Source: Chara braunii (taxonomy: Eukaryota > Streptophyta > Charophyceae > Charales > Characeae). From it: a DNA stretch of 28,192 nt. This document shows, in pieces, positions 9,635-19,535 of the stretch. Below the pieces are notes generated by a model that did not search any database, had not been told where the DNA came from, and saw nothing but the letters and a program-made list of their open reading frames with translations. The DNA lies in the NCBI GenBank assembly GCA_003427395.1, contig BFEA01000038.1, positions 627,553 to 655,744 on the forward strand. Reading direction: 5' to 3'. The position numbers and the translations under genes are program-made. Every line of letters starts with the position of its first letter. Positions within the stretch are counted from its first letter, which is position 1.

Positions 9635-10300
9635 GCCCTGAGCAGGGCGAGACAAGAGGAAATACGGGTGGAGGGCTGCAATGACACGCAGTGCAGATTG
9701 TACGTCAGTGTTGAGTATAGGGGCGAATGGCTAATCGAACCGCCTAGTAGTTGGTTCCTCTGAAGATTCTCTTATATAGTTGATTTTCCTTCGAATGTTG
9801 AATACGTCAGTAACGACGAAGGCAAGGACGATGGTGGAGGAGATAGTGGGTGTGTGGGAATGGTATATGCATATCTCACTTAGGGGAATCAAGTGAGGAA
9901 AAGTGTTAACTAGGGGTTTTGTGGTCAGGTGAGTTCGTTGGCGGGATTAGAACGGTGGACGAGAGAGTGTGAGGAAAGGTAGATGAGAGTAGTCGGGGAG
10001 GAAGGAAAACGGAAGAGCTACGATTAAAAACGTGTATGTCGCTCGTTCCCTTATGGAATCGAGAAATACAAGATACTAGGTGGACTCAGAGGGTTCGAGG
10101 CGGTCAGGATCAAATGGTTGTGGCGAAATCTTGGTGAGGAATATCGTGACCAGCAATCTGGCTATGAAGGTGGTGACCACGAAGATCAGCATGAAAGATA
10201 ATAACATGATCCCGCAGCACCGGGTTCGCACGAGCAGTAGCACGTAAAATGGGCCGTGAGCATGAGCACAATAACGAGGCGAGCAGTAGCGACTCCGCCC
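9635..10300. other. No recognisable gene; one hydrophobic minus-strand ORF
   Basis: A minus-strand ORF of 75 codons (10076-10303) encodes a hydrophobic middle (CCGIMLLSFMLIFVVTTFIA) that could span a membrane. It has no recognised family and no clear context, so I treat it as unproven. Confidence 0.35.
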
Positions 10301-10905
10301 CACTACTCACCAAATGTGTAAAATGAGAATGTATCTTTCACTAAAACACGAAAATATACATTACCATTTTATATATTACTTTATTCTTGTTCTTGTTCTT
10401 TTTTTTTCTTCTACGTAGGTGGCCTACCCCCCTGCCTAAGTTAGTTCGATGTCCTCCCGTACTCGTCCCTCTTGCTTAGCCTTCACCTCCTTTTTCGATG
10501 CATCTGGCCAACACTCCAACCAGATGGTGCACCATCGAGATGAAGACCACAAATTCTACCAATCAGGAATGAAGACGATGACCGTGGAACCCTTACGGAG
10601 ACCATGGGGATGAGGCTCCACTACGAGCATGGAGGGCAGTGCTTGAGCCGCGAGCAACCAGATAGATACGACGAGCAAAGATGAATATCAAGATCGAGAC
10701 CACTACCTTGAAGACAACTACCATTATCGCCTTGACGGCGAGTGGGGAGGCAAGCAACCCAGATGGTGGAGGCTATGCTAAGGAGTAAGAAAAGAAAAAA
10801 AAAAGGTGGGCAGCCATAGCCCCGCTCCACTACTCGTTGAGTGTATGAATGAGGATGAATCTTCCTTTAACGCATGGGAAGATACCCGGCTACGCTTTGG
10901 AACTC
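10301..10905. repeat. Weakly related pair of segments
   Basis: The CCGCCCCACTACTCACC stretch at about 10297-10313 and the following GTGTA..ATGAGAATG..ATCTTTC are echoed at about 10821-10866 (CCGCTCCACTACTCGTT, GTGTATGAATGAGGATG, ATCTTCC). The words resemble the dispersed module at 661, 1912 and 3287. No gene is seen. Confidence 0.4.
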
Positions 10906-10910
10906 TGATG

Positions 10911-11026
10911 CTATCCCTCGACAGCGTACCCCTCGTCACAGTCGTGATTGAGCTCGTAACCAAGTTTGTGATCGTGTCCTTCGTCACGGTTGGACAGACC
11001 CCATATCTCAGCCATGGTATTTTCAA
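10911..11026 (-). CDS. Small acidic ORF (34 aa) after an intron-like acceptor, unknown
   Basis: On the minus strand GCGGCAG, a good acceptor, ends at 11027 and is followed after 11 nt by ATG (11013-11015, context ACCATGGC). The frame of 34 codons begins MAEIWGLSNRDEGHDHKLGY and ends at TAG (10911-10913). It is rich in Asp, Glu and His. The upstream side is the long pyrimidine tract holding the assembly gap, with a donor CAAG/GTGAGT at 11354-11355 beyond it. The layout repeats that at 2396-2722 (exon, CT-rich intron, exon with ATG). No family recognised; it may be chance. Confidence 0.22.
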
Positions 11027-11070
11027 CTGCCGCGGCAGTGGCAGACAAACAACGAGCACGCACGCGCACG

Positions 11071-11147
<77 letters not shown>

Positions 11148-11250
11148 NNNNNNNNNNNNNNNNNNNNNNNNNNNNNNNNNNNNNNNNNNNNNNNNNNNNN
11201 NNNNNNNNNNNNNNNNNNNNNNNNNNNNNNNNNNNNNNNNNNCGCGCACG

Positions 11251-11340
<90 letters not shown>

Positions 11341-11354
11341 AGGTAAGTACTCAC
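11027..11354 (-). other. CT-rich intron-like segment containing the assembly gap
   Basis: On the minus strand it begins GTGAGTACTTACC, continues as (CT)n, the N gap and (CT)n again, and ends GCCGCGGCAG. On the plus strand the GA tracts are about 11071-11147 and 11253-11338. The true length is unknown because of the gap. Confidence 0.3.
11148..11242. other. Assembly gap (95 N)
   Basis: Run of N inside a GA microsatellite. The 15-mer CGCGCACGCAAGAGA occurs immediately left of the left GA tract and again immediately right of the gap, so the two sides may be overlapping reads of one repeat that were not merged. Confidence 0.95.
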
Positions 11355-11355
11355 C

Positions 11356-12184
11356 TTGAACTGACGATGTAGGATGAACCAATAGTCGGGCTATGCGGGA
11401 TCAATCGATAGTCGAAGATGCATACCAAACTGTGTTAATTCTTGGCCCATGTCCTGGCTAGAGGTTCACTCTCAAACTGTGCTATGATAAAAGGAGGCGG
11501 TCTGGGGTCGTAACTTTCCGCAGACCAAAAAAACATTGTGCTTGGTTTTTGTTAAAAATTGTTTGATGGGCAGATCCTGACATCCGACAGTGAGCCAAGG
11601 AGGTTGGTAACTCTCTCGTGCACAGTATTGTTCATGATGTTGATGGGGACAACGCATCTGTTACAAGAATAATGCAGAAGTCTGGAGGCAAGCTAAGCAA
11701 GGGCAAGAGTCTCAGATGAAACGAAAAGGGCAAGGGCTCATTCAGGTTCTGATCACAGTATGAGCAGAGGCCATAAGGACGCATGCATGGTCTTGGTGAT
11801 GGTCTGCATGACCGACATATGTATATACTCTAGTTGTCGTGGTGGTGGTAGGTACAAGAATGATTGTGACAATCAAGCTCGTTGTGTAGCATTTTTTCAA
11901 TGTCATATCGGTGTTTATTTACTCCTAAACAACCCCGACTGTGTTTTCTAAACGGGTTCAACTACCTGGCTTCCAAAGCAGTGTTGCGATATTGAAACTC
12001 TGCATGCGAAGGTAGATGCGGAAACTTCGTAGTATTTTGACAACCCATCTCCTTCCATTAGGTGTGATGCTGCTACAGCAACTTGCTGCATGTTGTTGAG
12101 TTTTGTTGCTGGTACGTCACACTTTGCTGTGTTGAGTGTACCTTCACTGCGTAGTTGTTGAACCATACGTTTGTTGTTCTGTTC
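11356..12184. other. No recognisable gene
   Basis: Only short chance frames on both strands and no repeat of note. A minus-strand 72-codon frame at 11948-12166 has no recognisable features. Confidence 0.5.
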
Positions 12185-12414
12185 GGCGACTTGCTATTGG
12201 TTTTTAATCAAAAGAGATACAAGGTTTGCTATCGTACACTAGAGCGGTACGTTATTGTTGTGCGTACATTATTTGCTGACTACTGTCGTAATTGGTTGGG
12301 GCGACTTGCTACTGGTTATGAATCAAAATAGATACAAGGTTTGTTGTCGTACACTAGTACGGTACATTGTTGCTGTGCACACAATATTTGTTGATTGTTG
12401 TCGTAATCGAGTGG
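12185..12414. repeat. 115-bp tandem duplication
   Basis: Two direct copies start at 12185 and 12300 with GGCGACTTGCTA. They share ATACAAGGTTTG and the words TCGTACACTAG and GTCGTAAT. The divergence is moderate, so the event is not recent. Confidence 0.85.
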
Positions 12415-13242
12415 ACTTTCAGAGCACGCTGCATGGCATTACTATTTTGTCTTGCCCCTGTGTGGGACTGTTGCACACATTCGGGTTGTCAAGTTCTATT
12501 GGGTTCTATCTGCACTTCAAATAGAGCAAAGGGGGGTGCTCTATTTGAACACTAATTTTTAGAGATGCGTAATAGCAGCCCGATGAGGAAAAACGGTGTT
12601 GCAACTTCGAGGAAGTGATTAAGCTCGAGAGAGGGGACATTCCTATAAATCAGAGGGTTGTTAGAGGACCGTCATTCTGTGTTGGCTTCTATCCAGCCGT
12701 ATTGCTACGACTTTTGGCCACCATTGCGGGGCCTCGGGCGCACAAAGATTTTAAGGCCCTCTCATGCGAGTTGAGTTTGTCCCTCTCTTGCATCTCGAGC
12801 GTCCGAAACTCCTTCTGCAATTCTTACTGTAAATCTAATATGAGGTTACAAGAGGAAGGCATCAGGCAGGATTGCAACCCGTAGGACCGCAGCAAGACCT
12901 TGTAGAATTGCAGGAGCCCTGTCGAGACTGAGGGGGGGTTCTGGGGGGCAGGGAACTGGGGGGTAATTTTTCGACTCCTTCTATAAACCCCTGCCAAAGC
13001 CCTTAAGTTTGCATCTCTCTATGGTTGATTGACTATGAATGTATGCATCCTTATTGTTTTTCTGTTTAACTTGCTAGACTTAACTCATACTAAAATAAAG
13101 GAACGCGTGCATAAAACTTCAGTTTTGTTTTTTTTTTTGTTATTTGAAGTCATATTTTGAAAGGGGTGAACGAGGGAAAGGTGGGAGGAAGGTGGTTTTG
13201 CTTGCAATAATCGAGTCTACTTCGTTTTTTTTTCTTTTCATT
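12415..13242. other. No recognisable gene
   Basis: Short frames only. A G-rich stretch at about 12930-12963 has several runs of four to seven G. A T-rich stretch lies at 13123-13143. Confidence 0.5.
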
Positions 13243-13862
13243 GTAGTTAAACAATGTGGTTTCGGTAAGGCTTGGTTGTCGTATTGTTTGTTTTCTTGAC
13301 AGTCAGACAATGTGGCTCTGTTCAAGTCTGATTGTCGTACCGATGTAAGTTGTTATTTAAGCAGATGGGTAATGTGGCTTCGGTCAAATCCGACTATTTG
13401 TTTTTTCTAAGGGAGGTTTGGACGGAGGACTAAGCAATGTAGCTTCGGTTTGGCGTAGTCTGAGGTCACGCACATACAGAGAAACCTAAAAATATGATTT
13501 TTTATATAATGTATTATATTCTTATTATTGAACAGACTGGTCAGACAATGTGGCTTTGATTTGGTCTGACTGTAGCTTATCACAAAAAGACGAGGAAAAT
13601 ATTTAATTAAGAACATAAAGAATGTAATTATAAAGGCGAACTGATCAATGTGGCTTTGGTTTGGCTCAGTCATAGTCTCCAAAAGATTAAAGGGTTCATA
13701 AAATTATGTTAAATTTAGATATTATACATTTGACAGGATTAGACAATGTGGTTTCGGTTTGGTCTAGCTAACTGCCTAAAGAAGAGAGAATTTGTAGTGT
13801 ATTTTATTTTGTGTATACAAAAACAAAGGTTAAGCAATGTGGCTTCGTTTTGACTTAACCTT
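13243..13862 (+). repeat. Hairpin array B: eight units with 19-nt core and covarying stems
   Basis: The core is close to CAATGTGGCTTCGGTTTGG and starts at 13252, 13308, 13370, 13435, 13546, 13646, 13744 and 13835. Spacing is 56-65 nt in the first four copies and 91-111 nt in the last four. The bases flanking each core pair with each other although they differ between copies: GACAGTCAGA with TCTGATTGTC (one G-T), GACTA with TAGTC, GTCAGA with TCTGAC, ACTGA with TCAGT, TTAGA with TCTAG (one T-G), AAGGTTAAG with CTTAACCTT. Copies 1 and 3 are weaker and depend on wobbles or mismatches. In copies 4-8 the CAA and TTG of the core can extend the stem, and several cores hold a C(TTCG)G tetraloop-like sequence. 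The spacers are AT-rich and unrelated. I do not recognise the family. Confidence 0.85.
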
Positions 13863-14059
13863 CTTATATCACATGTAAGTTATGGTGTTGAGGTTTATCT
13901 AACTGAAAGATGATGAACTACTTATATGAAAATAACTTGGGGAATTGGTGAGAGTACGTACCCATTGTGGTATAGATTTGCATGTGGTTGCTTTAGATGC
14001 TCCCCACGTGCTGAAGTTGTAAGAGTTAGTTCAATTCCTGCATTTTCTGAGAAAATATA
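13863..14059. other. Spacer between arrays B and C
   Basis: Sequence without recognisable repeats. I checked a tRNA-like GTTAGTTCAATTCCTGC at about 14026 and rejected it. Confidence 0.4.
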
Positions 14060-14690
14060 CGATAAATTTATTTCTAATATCGGACTTTGTATAAATTTTA
14101 GAAAGAAATTTTTCCTACGGAAAGCACTAACGAAATTTCAATAAATCTAAGGAGTTAGCTAAATTTTGTCTTTCGCAAAGTTCGACTTTATCTTGCGTTC
14201 ATATTTGACTTAGTATAAATCTAGAAAGTCTACCTCCCTGGAGGAAATGTTGCACACATTTTTACTAATCCAAGAAGTTAAATAAATTTTGGCTTTGTGA
14301 AGTCATATTACTTTCTAAGTTTCATATTTAGCCTTGTATAAAATTTGGAAAGATATTTTTTCTAAAGGAAGCGCTGCAGAAATTTCTACAAATCTAAAAA
14401 GTTCGTTAACTTTTGTCATGAGTGAATTCAAGTTTTATCTTGAGTTCGACTTAGTATAAATCTGGAAAATCTACCTCCCTAAAGGAAATGCTGCCCAACG
14501 TTTTACTAAATCAAGGAGTTTGATAAAATTTGACTTCTAAGGCTAGAAAATCACTTTCATATTATATATTCTATCTTATATCATTATGCAAATATATTTT
14601 TCCTACGAAAAACGTTGCCGAAATTTCTCAGAATTTAGAGAGGTTATGATATTTTATAACCTTAAAAGTTTTGACAATTTAACCATGCTT
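14060..14690 (+). repeat. Array C: about five units of roughly 123 bp, alternating types
   Basis: The anchor GTATAAATYT or a close variant occurs at 14089, 14213, 14336, 14454 and about 14577, so the period is 118-125 bp. Units 1, 3 and 5 share a TTTTTCCTACGG-type segment and GAAATTTC. Units 2 and 4 share TCTACCTCCCT and GGAAATGYTGC, which implies a dimeric higher-order unit of about 241-247 bp. Each unit has a small hairpin at the same place: TTTCC/GGAAA at 14111-14123, CCTCC/GGAGG at 14233-14244, and weaker equivalents later. Composition is strongly AT-rich. Confidence 0.75.
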
Positions 14691-15914
14691 AGGGGAGATA
14701 CTGTTAAAATTCTGGATATTTTAAGGTAAGTGTTAGATATAGAATATGATGATGAAACTATTTTATAATCACTTAAACATAGATTGGACACTGGTCTATA
14801 CTGTGTTGCATGTCATTTTCACTCAGATTGATTCAATGTTTGACTAGCTTCAGTTTGATCCTACAAGGATCAACTTCTGTTATTTTTTTATAACATGTCG
14901 GTTTTTGACCCAACTCCAACATATTATCGCTACTCAACCTAAGGCCTTAGCCTATGTGGATTGAACTGTTTCTTTGACTTTTTGCCTGAAATTTTATTAA
15001 ATAGTCATTTAAAAGGAGGACTAAGTGTTTTTCTTTTGGAAGGTTCGACAAAGATTGAGGCTTATATGAATAAGGCGCGGGCTGTGAGCGCAGAGAGTGG
15101 TTGAAGTTGACCGCTGTAGTGGGTACTTTGTCGATGTGGATATCTTTGATATAGTTGCAGGTATGTCTTATGAGTCGGAGTTTGGATTTAACGTGCCTAC
15201 GATTACATGCATGTTTTTTCTTGAAGGGAGTCACTCTATGATTGTGAGAGTGATCGTCTCACTTTGTATAAGTCTGTTGTTCATACGTATTATATTAAAT
15301 ACCCTCGTGATCGGTCATGATCGCAACTATAATGATTAAGTCATTCCGGGTTGAGATAAAAAAGGAAAATCCCCCTTTATCCTTTGTTTTTATAATTGTT
15401 ATAGTTGGACGTTGGAGTCCGTGACAGTCGTCAAAGTCAAACCCCTTTACGTTTTTCTAGGCCCTGGATGATGGAGCTTGTCTCCATGGCCATAAAGGTT
15501 GACTGCCACAACAGGCCGGAGCCTGTATACCACCCACTTTTCGCAGGGTGCATAAGAGGGTGTGGTTCCCAACCGTGACCACTGTAGCGGTTGTCTAGCG
15601 TCGAGAGATTAACCCCTCAAGGCGCATGTCTGTCGACACTCGAGTTTTGAAAACGACCCTCGAGACAACTAAGGGCCTCGTGATTATGGGTATCGCATAG
15701 TACGTCATCACAGTAACTGTGACTGCTTGCGTATTTATGCATGGCTAATCGATATGACCAATATTTGCGTCGCCGCGATATTTATTAATAGCCTCCTGCG
15801 CGATACGCGTCCAAATCACTCAATACGGGTTATGGGTTGAGTATGGAAAAAGGATTAAGCGTGATTATGTATGAAGTTCGATTTTTAGTTCTACAAGATG
15901 TATCGCGTGGTTAG
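14691..15914. other. No recognisable gene
   Basis: Short frames on both strands (for example 80 codons at 15097-15339 plus and 95 codons at 14947-15234 minus) have no recognisable family or context. Nothing further is supported. Confidence 0.5.
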
Positions 15915-16321
15915 ATTCGACTATCCTAGTCAACCGGTGTAGAGTCGTGTTCGAGAGATCAACGTCCCGGGCGACGATTCGTTCACATGTCCGATTCGGG
16001 CGTTAACCACGTGTATCCCCTATGCTACAGCAAGCAAGAAACGCCCTTGGTCGGGCCACCTCTGCGATTGCATACGAAAAGCCTTCGCACGTGGTTCGGT
16101 AGCTCGGCGGGGATACGCCCACCTAAGGGATGGTGACAACTCTCACAGGTGGAGGTAAGTTGTACCTTGTGTGGCCCTATCCCATTGTAGGGGTTTGCGA
16201 GAGGTATGGCTAGCGCACTCGGCCTGAGCGACAACGCTGTTTTGACGAAGTCCTGCAAAATCCTACGTGACACGGTCGGGAGGGTCCACTTTGTGGGACC
16301 GATGCGCTCGACAGCGGTCAA
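15915..16321. repeat. Diverged third copy (fragment) of the 1.35-kb repeat
   Basis: Collinear with about 7258-7690 of copy 1. It shares CCTATGCTAC, CCTCTGCGATTGCAT (CCTCTGCAATTGCA in copy 1), CCTTCGCACGTG, GGGATACG, AAGTTGTAC and TCCTACGTRA-like words in the same order. Divergence is far higher than between copies 1 and 2. Confidence 0.65.
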
Positions 16322-17356
16322 ACGTTCAAATCAATAAACAAAATGTCTTAATCCTAGCTTAATCAAAAATATTTTTTTTGCAACCGCGCTGACCTTACAA
16401 CCATCAATAATAAAAAGAACCACGTGCACCTTAAGTTTGCACGCCCACGCACACTCTACCCATCCAGTCAGTGAAATTAAAACACAGTCGCAACCAGCGC
16501 AGTGCACTCAGACTTTAAACCAAACTTATATTTTCTGTCACTTGCAAAAGCTAGTGCGGATACCCTTGTAAGGGTATTCGCACCGACGACGCCCAACTTG
16601 AAAAGAAGAAAAAAATTTGCAAAACGCCGCTTATTTTCGATGTGCCCCTTCAATGATCGACTTACCCTGATTTGCCCCTGGGACCTTGAAACTTTCGTGC
16701 AGGCCCTATCAGTGAGGGACATAACTTTTCATAATGCCCCTACCGGATCATCAGTCTCATTTCCCTTGGTGCCAGTCTGATTTGCCCTCTTGCGGGGCAT
16801 GCATCTTTCTGTGCAGACGCGAACTTTCAACGTCTTAGTTATATGCAATATGCAAAGGACTTTGTGATAGGCATTACCAACCCTCTTCCTGATGCAATTG
16901 AGATGCGTGATCGTATATCGACCTTTCTAAGTACACTCGGACTAGAGCTAAACAAATAAATCAAGATATTACGTATTGATTTTGGATTCTTCTTCCTATA
17001 TTTTGAACTTTGGTGAGCCTAAAGCCAACCAAAGTTTGTGTAAAAACGGTTATTCATTGAGTGAAGGCATTCCATCATAGTTAATTGATTCAAACAACAA
17101 CACAAAGATCACCAAATTAAATTAAATAGGTCGTCGCTTCGTGGCGATAACAATCAACGTTGCGGCCATTCATTTACATTTCATTTTCCCAGTGTTGGAA
17201 AAAACTGGAATAGACGTCACACCGCATGTTTCGAGGGTTTGGGGGAGGGTCGGGTAGAAAAAAAAAAGAAAAAAAGATTGGGACACTGGGGGCCCACTTT
17301 GAAAAACAAATGACAAAAAAAAGTTAAAATACAAAGCACTCTGAATCCACTGACGT
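16322..17356. other. No recognisable gene; contains one copy of a GGGGCA-type repeat on the minus strand
   Basis: About 16600-16760 is related, in inverted orientation, to 18969-19200. Both share AGGGGCAAATCAGGGTAAGT. Poly-A and A-rich tracts lie at 17260-17275 and 17314-17325. Confidence 0.55.
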
Positions 17357-17515
17357 TGGGGAAGGTCCTCACCGAGGTGGAAGTGAGACTAGTTCTTCGA
17401 GGAATGTATATGGCCTGTAAGTGAGGAACTTGCTTGTGTCTGTTTTCAATTTTTTTTTTTTTTTTGCTCCTTCGCTATTGGTGCCCTGCCAGAGAGGCAG
17501 GGCAAATTCCACGCG
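17357..17515. repeat. Hairpin-bearing repeat block, copy 1
   Basis: The block runs CCTCACCGAGG, GAGACTAG, AATGTATATGGCCTGTAAGTG, T tract, then GTGCCCTGCCAGAGAGGCAG. Its end is a strong hairpin, GCCCTGCC/GGCAGGGC with a short loop, at about 17482-17505. Confidence 0.7.
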
Positions 17516-17544
17516 TGGCGATCTGTATTTGACCACAATCATAT

Positions 17545-17570
17545 GTAAGTTTTTTTTTTTTTTTTCTTAG
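17545..17570 (+). other. GTAAGT-T(n)-CTTAG mini-segment
   Basis: A donor-like GTAAGT, an uninterrupted T tract and an acceptor-like CTTAG within 26 nt. This is too short to be an ordinary intron. It is noted for its likeness to the CT-filled segment at 2536-2591. Confidence 0.3.
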
Positions 17571-17585
17571 TTGTTATCGGACAGA

Positions 17586-17712
17586 CGCCCTCACTGAGGG
17601 CACAATCTCACTAGGGCCTCATATAATGTATCTGGCCAGTAAGTGTGGAACGTGCATGATGTTGTTTTTGTTTTTGGTGCCTTGTCAGAGAGGCAGGGCG
17701 GATTCCATGCAG
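17586..17712. repeat. Hairpin-bearing repeat block, copy 2
   Basis: Same order as copy 1: GCCCTCACTGAGGGC hairpin, CTCACTAG, AATGTATCTGGCCAGTAAGTG, T-rich stretch, GTGCCTTGTCAGAGAGGCAG. Confidence 0.75.
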
Positions 17713-17811
17713 AGGAACTGTCAAGCTCACCTCATACTCACAACAGTATTGTAGCGTCTTGTATCCAACCGCGATCACAATATGATGGATACTTATTGTT
17801 TTTTGCTCGTT

Positions 17812-17915
17812 TGCCCTCACTGAGGGCACGGTCTCACTAGCATTTCATAAAATGTACTTGATGGCTATGACAGCGTTAGTGAAGTTTTTTTTTTTTTTTT
17901 TTTTTTTTGCTCTAT
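17812..17915. repeat. Hairpin-bearing repeat block, partial copy 3
   Basis: Starts with the GCCCTCACTGAGGGC hairpin and CTCACTAG, then AATGTACTTGATGG and a long T tract at 17885-17908. The second hairpin is missing. Confidence 0.65.
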
Positions 17916-18367
17916 TTCAGATGCAACTAAGTACCAGAAAACAAAATATAATGGGACCCCAACGACAAAACCTAGTGCGCAGTGAAGTTCGAGGTCGGTA
18001 AAAACAAGATCGGCGGTAGTGGTGGTTTAAGTATAAGATCATCTGGCTAACAATCTGAAATAAACGAATTCTCAAACTAATCTGCTCTGGACTAGAATTA
18101 TTTTTTCATATGCCACACAAAGAGACTGAAGAGGCGACCATAGGCACCGCCAGGCGGAGATACCCTTCAACACGGAGGCGCAAAAAATTCAAATTTAAAC
18201 TTCGTAGTTTTCCACGTCACGGAGAAAATAACAAGGTTGCACTCCACGGGATTCTCGTTGCCGCAATCCACCGCTTTGGAGTTCATTCATTGTCTGTTAC
18301 GACCCGCCGCCTTGGACGTCCTTGGAGTTCGTTCGCGAAGGTCAGTGCTCCTCTCCTTCTTCCATGC

Positions 18368-18407
<40 letters not shown>

Positions 18408-18926
18408 TGAACGAACGGGAGTGAGAGTGAGGGAGAGTAGCTAGAGGAAGACAAAGGGAGGGGTGAGAACCATCTTCATCCAAATGCATCCCCTTAGCTA
18501 TGGCGTTCGTCAGAGTGCAGCCTGCTCCTGCAGACACATTGGCCCCTTCATACTCAATCCCTTCACACTTTATAACCATCTTTCGGTGCCCGTTCCTCCT
18601 CCTCCTCCTTCCTCCTCACCTTGGCTTTTCTCCAAAGTTGTCTTCCTCCTCCTTCACTATTTCCTCCAGCTTGACATTCGAAAGTTACCCGTCCTCCTCC
18701 TCCCCGGATCCTCTACCTCATCCTTTTCGTCCTCCTCCTCATCCCCTATTGTCGGTGATGTTATCTACCCTGTCATTCGCAATATCCCTCGAATTCAGGT
18801 CTAGCCCTATAGTCGTGCCCGATGCAGTTCCTCATACACATACATGTCGAGCTCACATACATATAGCTCCGGCGGTCGTGCTCAAACACGTATAGCTCCG
18901 GCGCTCCGGAGGTCGTAGTTCCTTAT
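17916..18926. other. No recognisable gene; TC/AC and TCC-rich simple sequence
   Basis: A (TC)n and (AC)n tract lies at about 18368-18407. A CCT/TCC-rich stretch at 18595-18745 gives long Ser/Pro/Leu frames that are artefacts. A donor-like GCGAAG/GTCAGT ends an open plus-strand frame at about 18340, but no partner exon is evident. Confidence 0.45.
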
Positions 18927-18956
18927 ACACGTATGGGAGTGCACCCTCATACGTGT
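18927..18956. repeat. Strong inverted repeat
   Basis: ACACGTATG at 18927-18935 pairs fully with CATACGTGT at 18948-18956, and GG with CC inside after one bulged T. The loop is about nine bases. A direct repeat, TATAGCTCCGGCG, lies just upstream at about 18862 and 18891. Confidence 0.7.
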
Positions 18957-18968
18957 GGTACTGGTAGG

Positions 18969-19200
18969 GGCATATGAAAAAATTTTGTGCTCGTACTCAA
19001 GGGCTATCTAGTACAGGCATATTGGAATTTTGACACCGGTACCTGTAGGGGCATATTGAAAATATTTCAGGCCCAAATGATGCCAGGATTTTTTTGGAAA
19101 CTTGAACCGTTGTCAGAGGGGCAAATCAGGGTAAGTCGGGAGTTAGAAGGGCAAAGCGCAAATAGACAGAAATTTCAGGGGCATTTTGAAAATATTCCCC
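18969..19200 (+). repeat. GGGGCATNTTGAAAA repeat cluster
   Basis: Variants of AGGGGCATATTGAAAATATT occur at about 18969, 19042 and 19177, with a weaker one at 19014. Between them lies AGGGGCAAATCAGGGTAAGT. The unit recurs inverted at about 16600-16760. The 74-codon plus-strand frame here follows the repeat and is not a known protein. Confidence 0.6.
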
Positions 19201-19364
19201 CTAAAAAATAACTCGTGCAGTTTTTGGTCGTCCATGTACCGGACCGAAATTTCTTGTGCTGCCAGCCAGTAGCAGGCCCGTGGTGGTTTGCATTTTTTTG
19301 GCGCGTAGGGTGAATTTGGCTCGGCATCAATAGTTGAACAGGGTACTAACCAGTACTTGGCCAC

Positions 19365-19376
19365 TTTTTTTTTTTT
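19365..19376 (-). other. LINE poly-A tail
   Basis: Twelve T on the plus strand, i.e. A12 at the 3' end of the minus-strand element, directly followed (in element direction) by GTGGCCAAGTACTGG of the flanking DNA. The position fits target-primed integration. Confidence 0.75.
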
Positions 19377-19535
19377 GAAAATCAGGCGGATGCCCTTCTG
19401 ACCTGGAGTGATATGAGCACTGCCATGTCAAAGGGGTCACCCTTAAATTACTCCTTTCTATTGGTGGGGAGCTGCACCTGCTAGAAATCGGGTCCAGCGT
19501 CCCATTCTTCTTGAAAAGAATTATAAGCAGACAAC
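19377..19535 (-). other. LINE 3' UTR
   Basis: About 160 nt between the ORF2 stop codon (19536-19538) and the poly-A tail. It shows no conserved structure that I can see. Confidence 0.6.

Noticed and set aside
10806-11382. Frames encoding (RE)n or (LS)n across the gap
   Set aside because: Translation of the GA microsatellite and of N bases; no independent coding evidence.
14020-14050. tRNA-like T-arm (GTTAGTTCAATTCCTGC)
   Set aside because: The stem pairs poorly and no acceptor stem or anticodon arm could be placed around it.
18463-18895. Ser/Pro/Leu-rich plus-strand frames of 113 and 131 codons
   Set aside because: They lie on a TCC/CCT-rich simple stretch and overlap each other in two frames; no signal or domain is recognisable.
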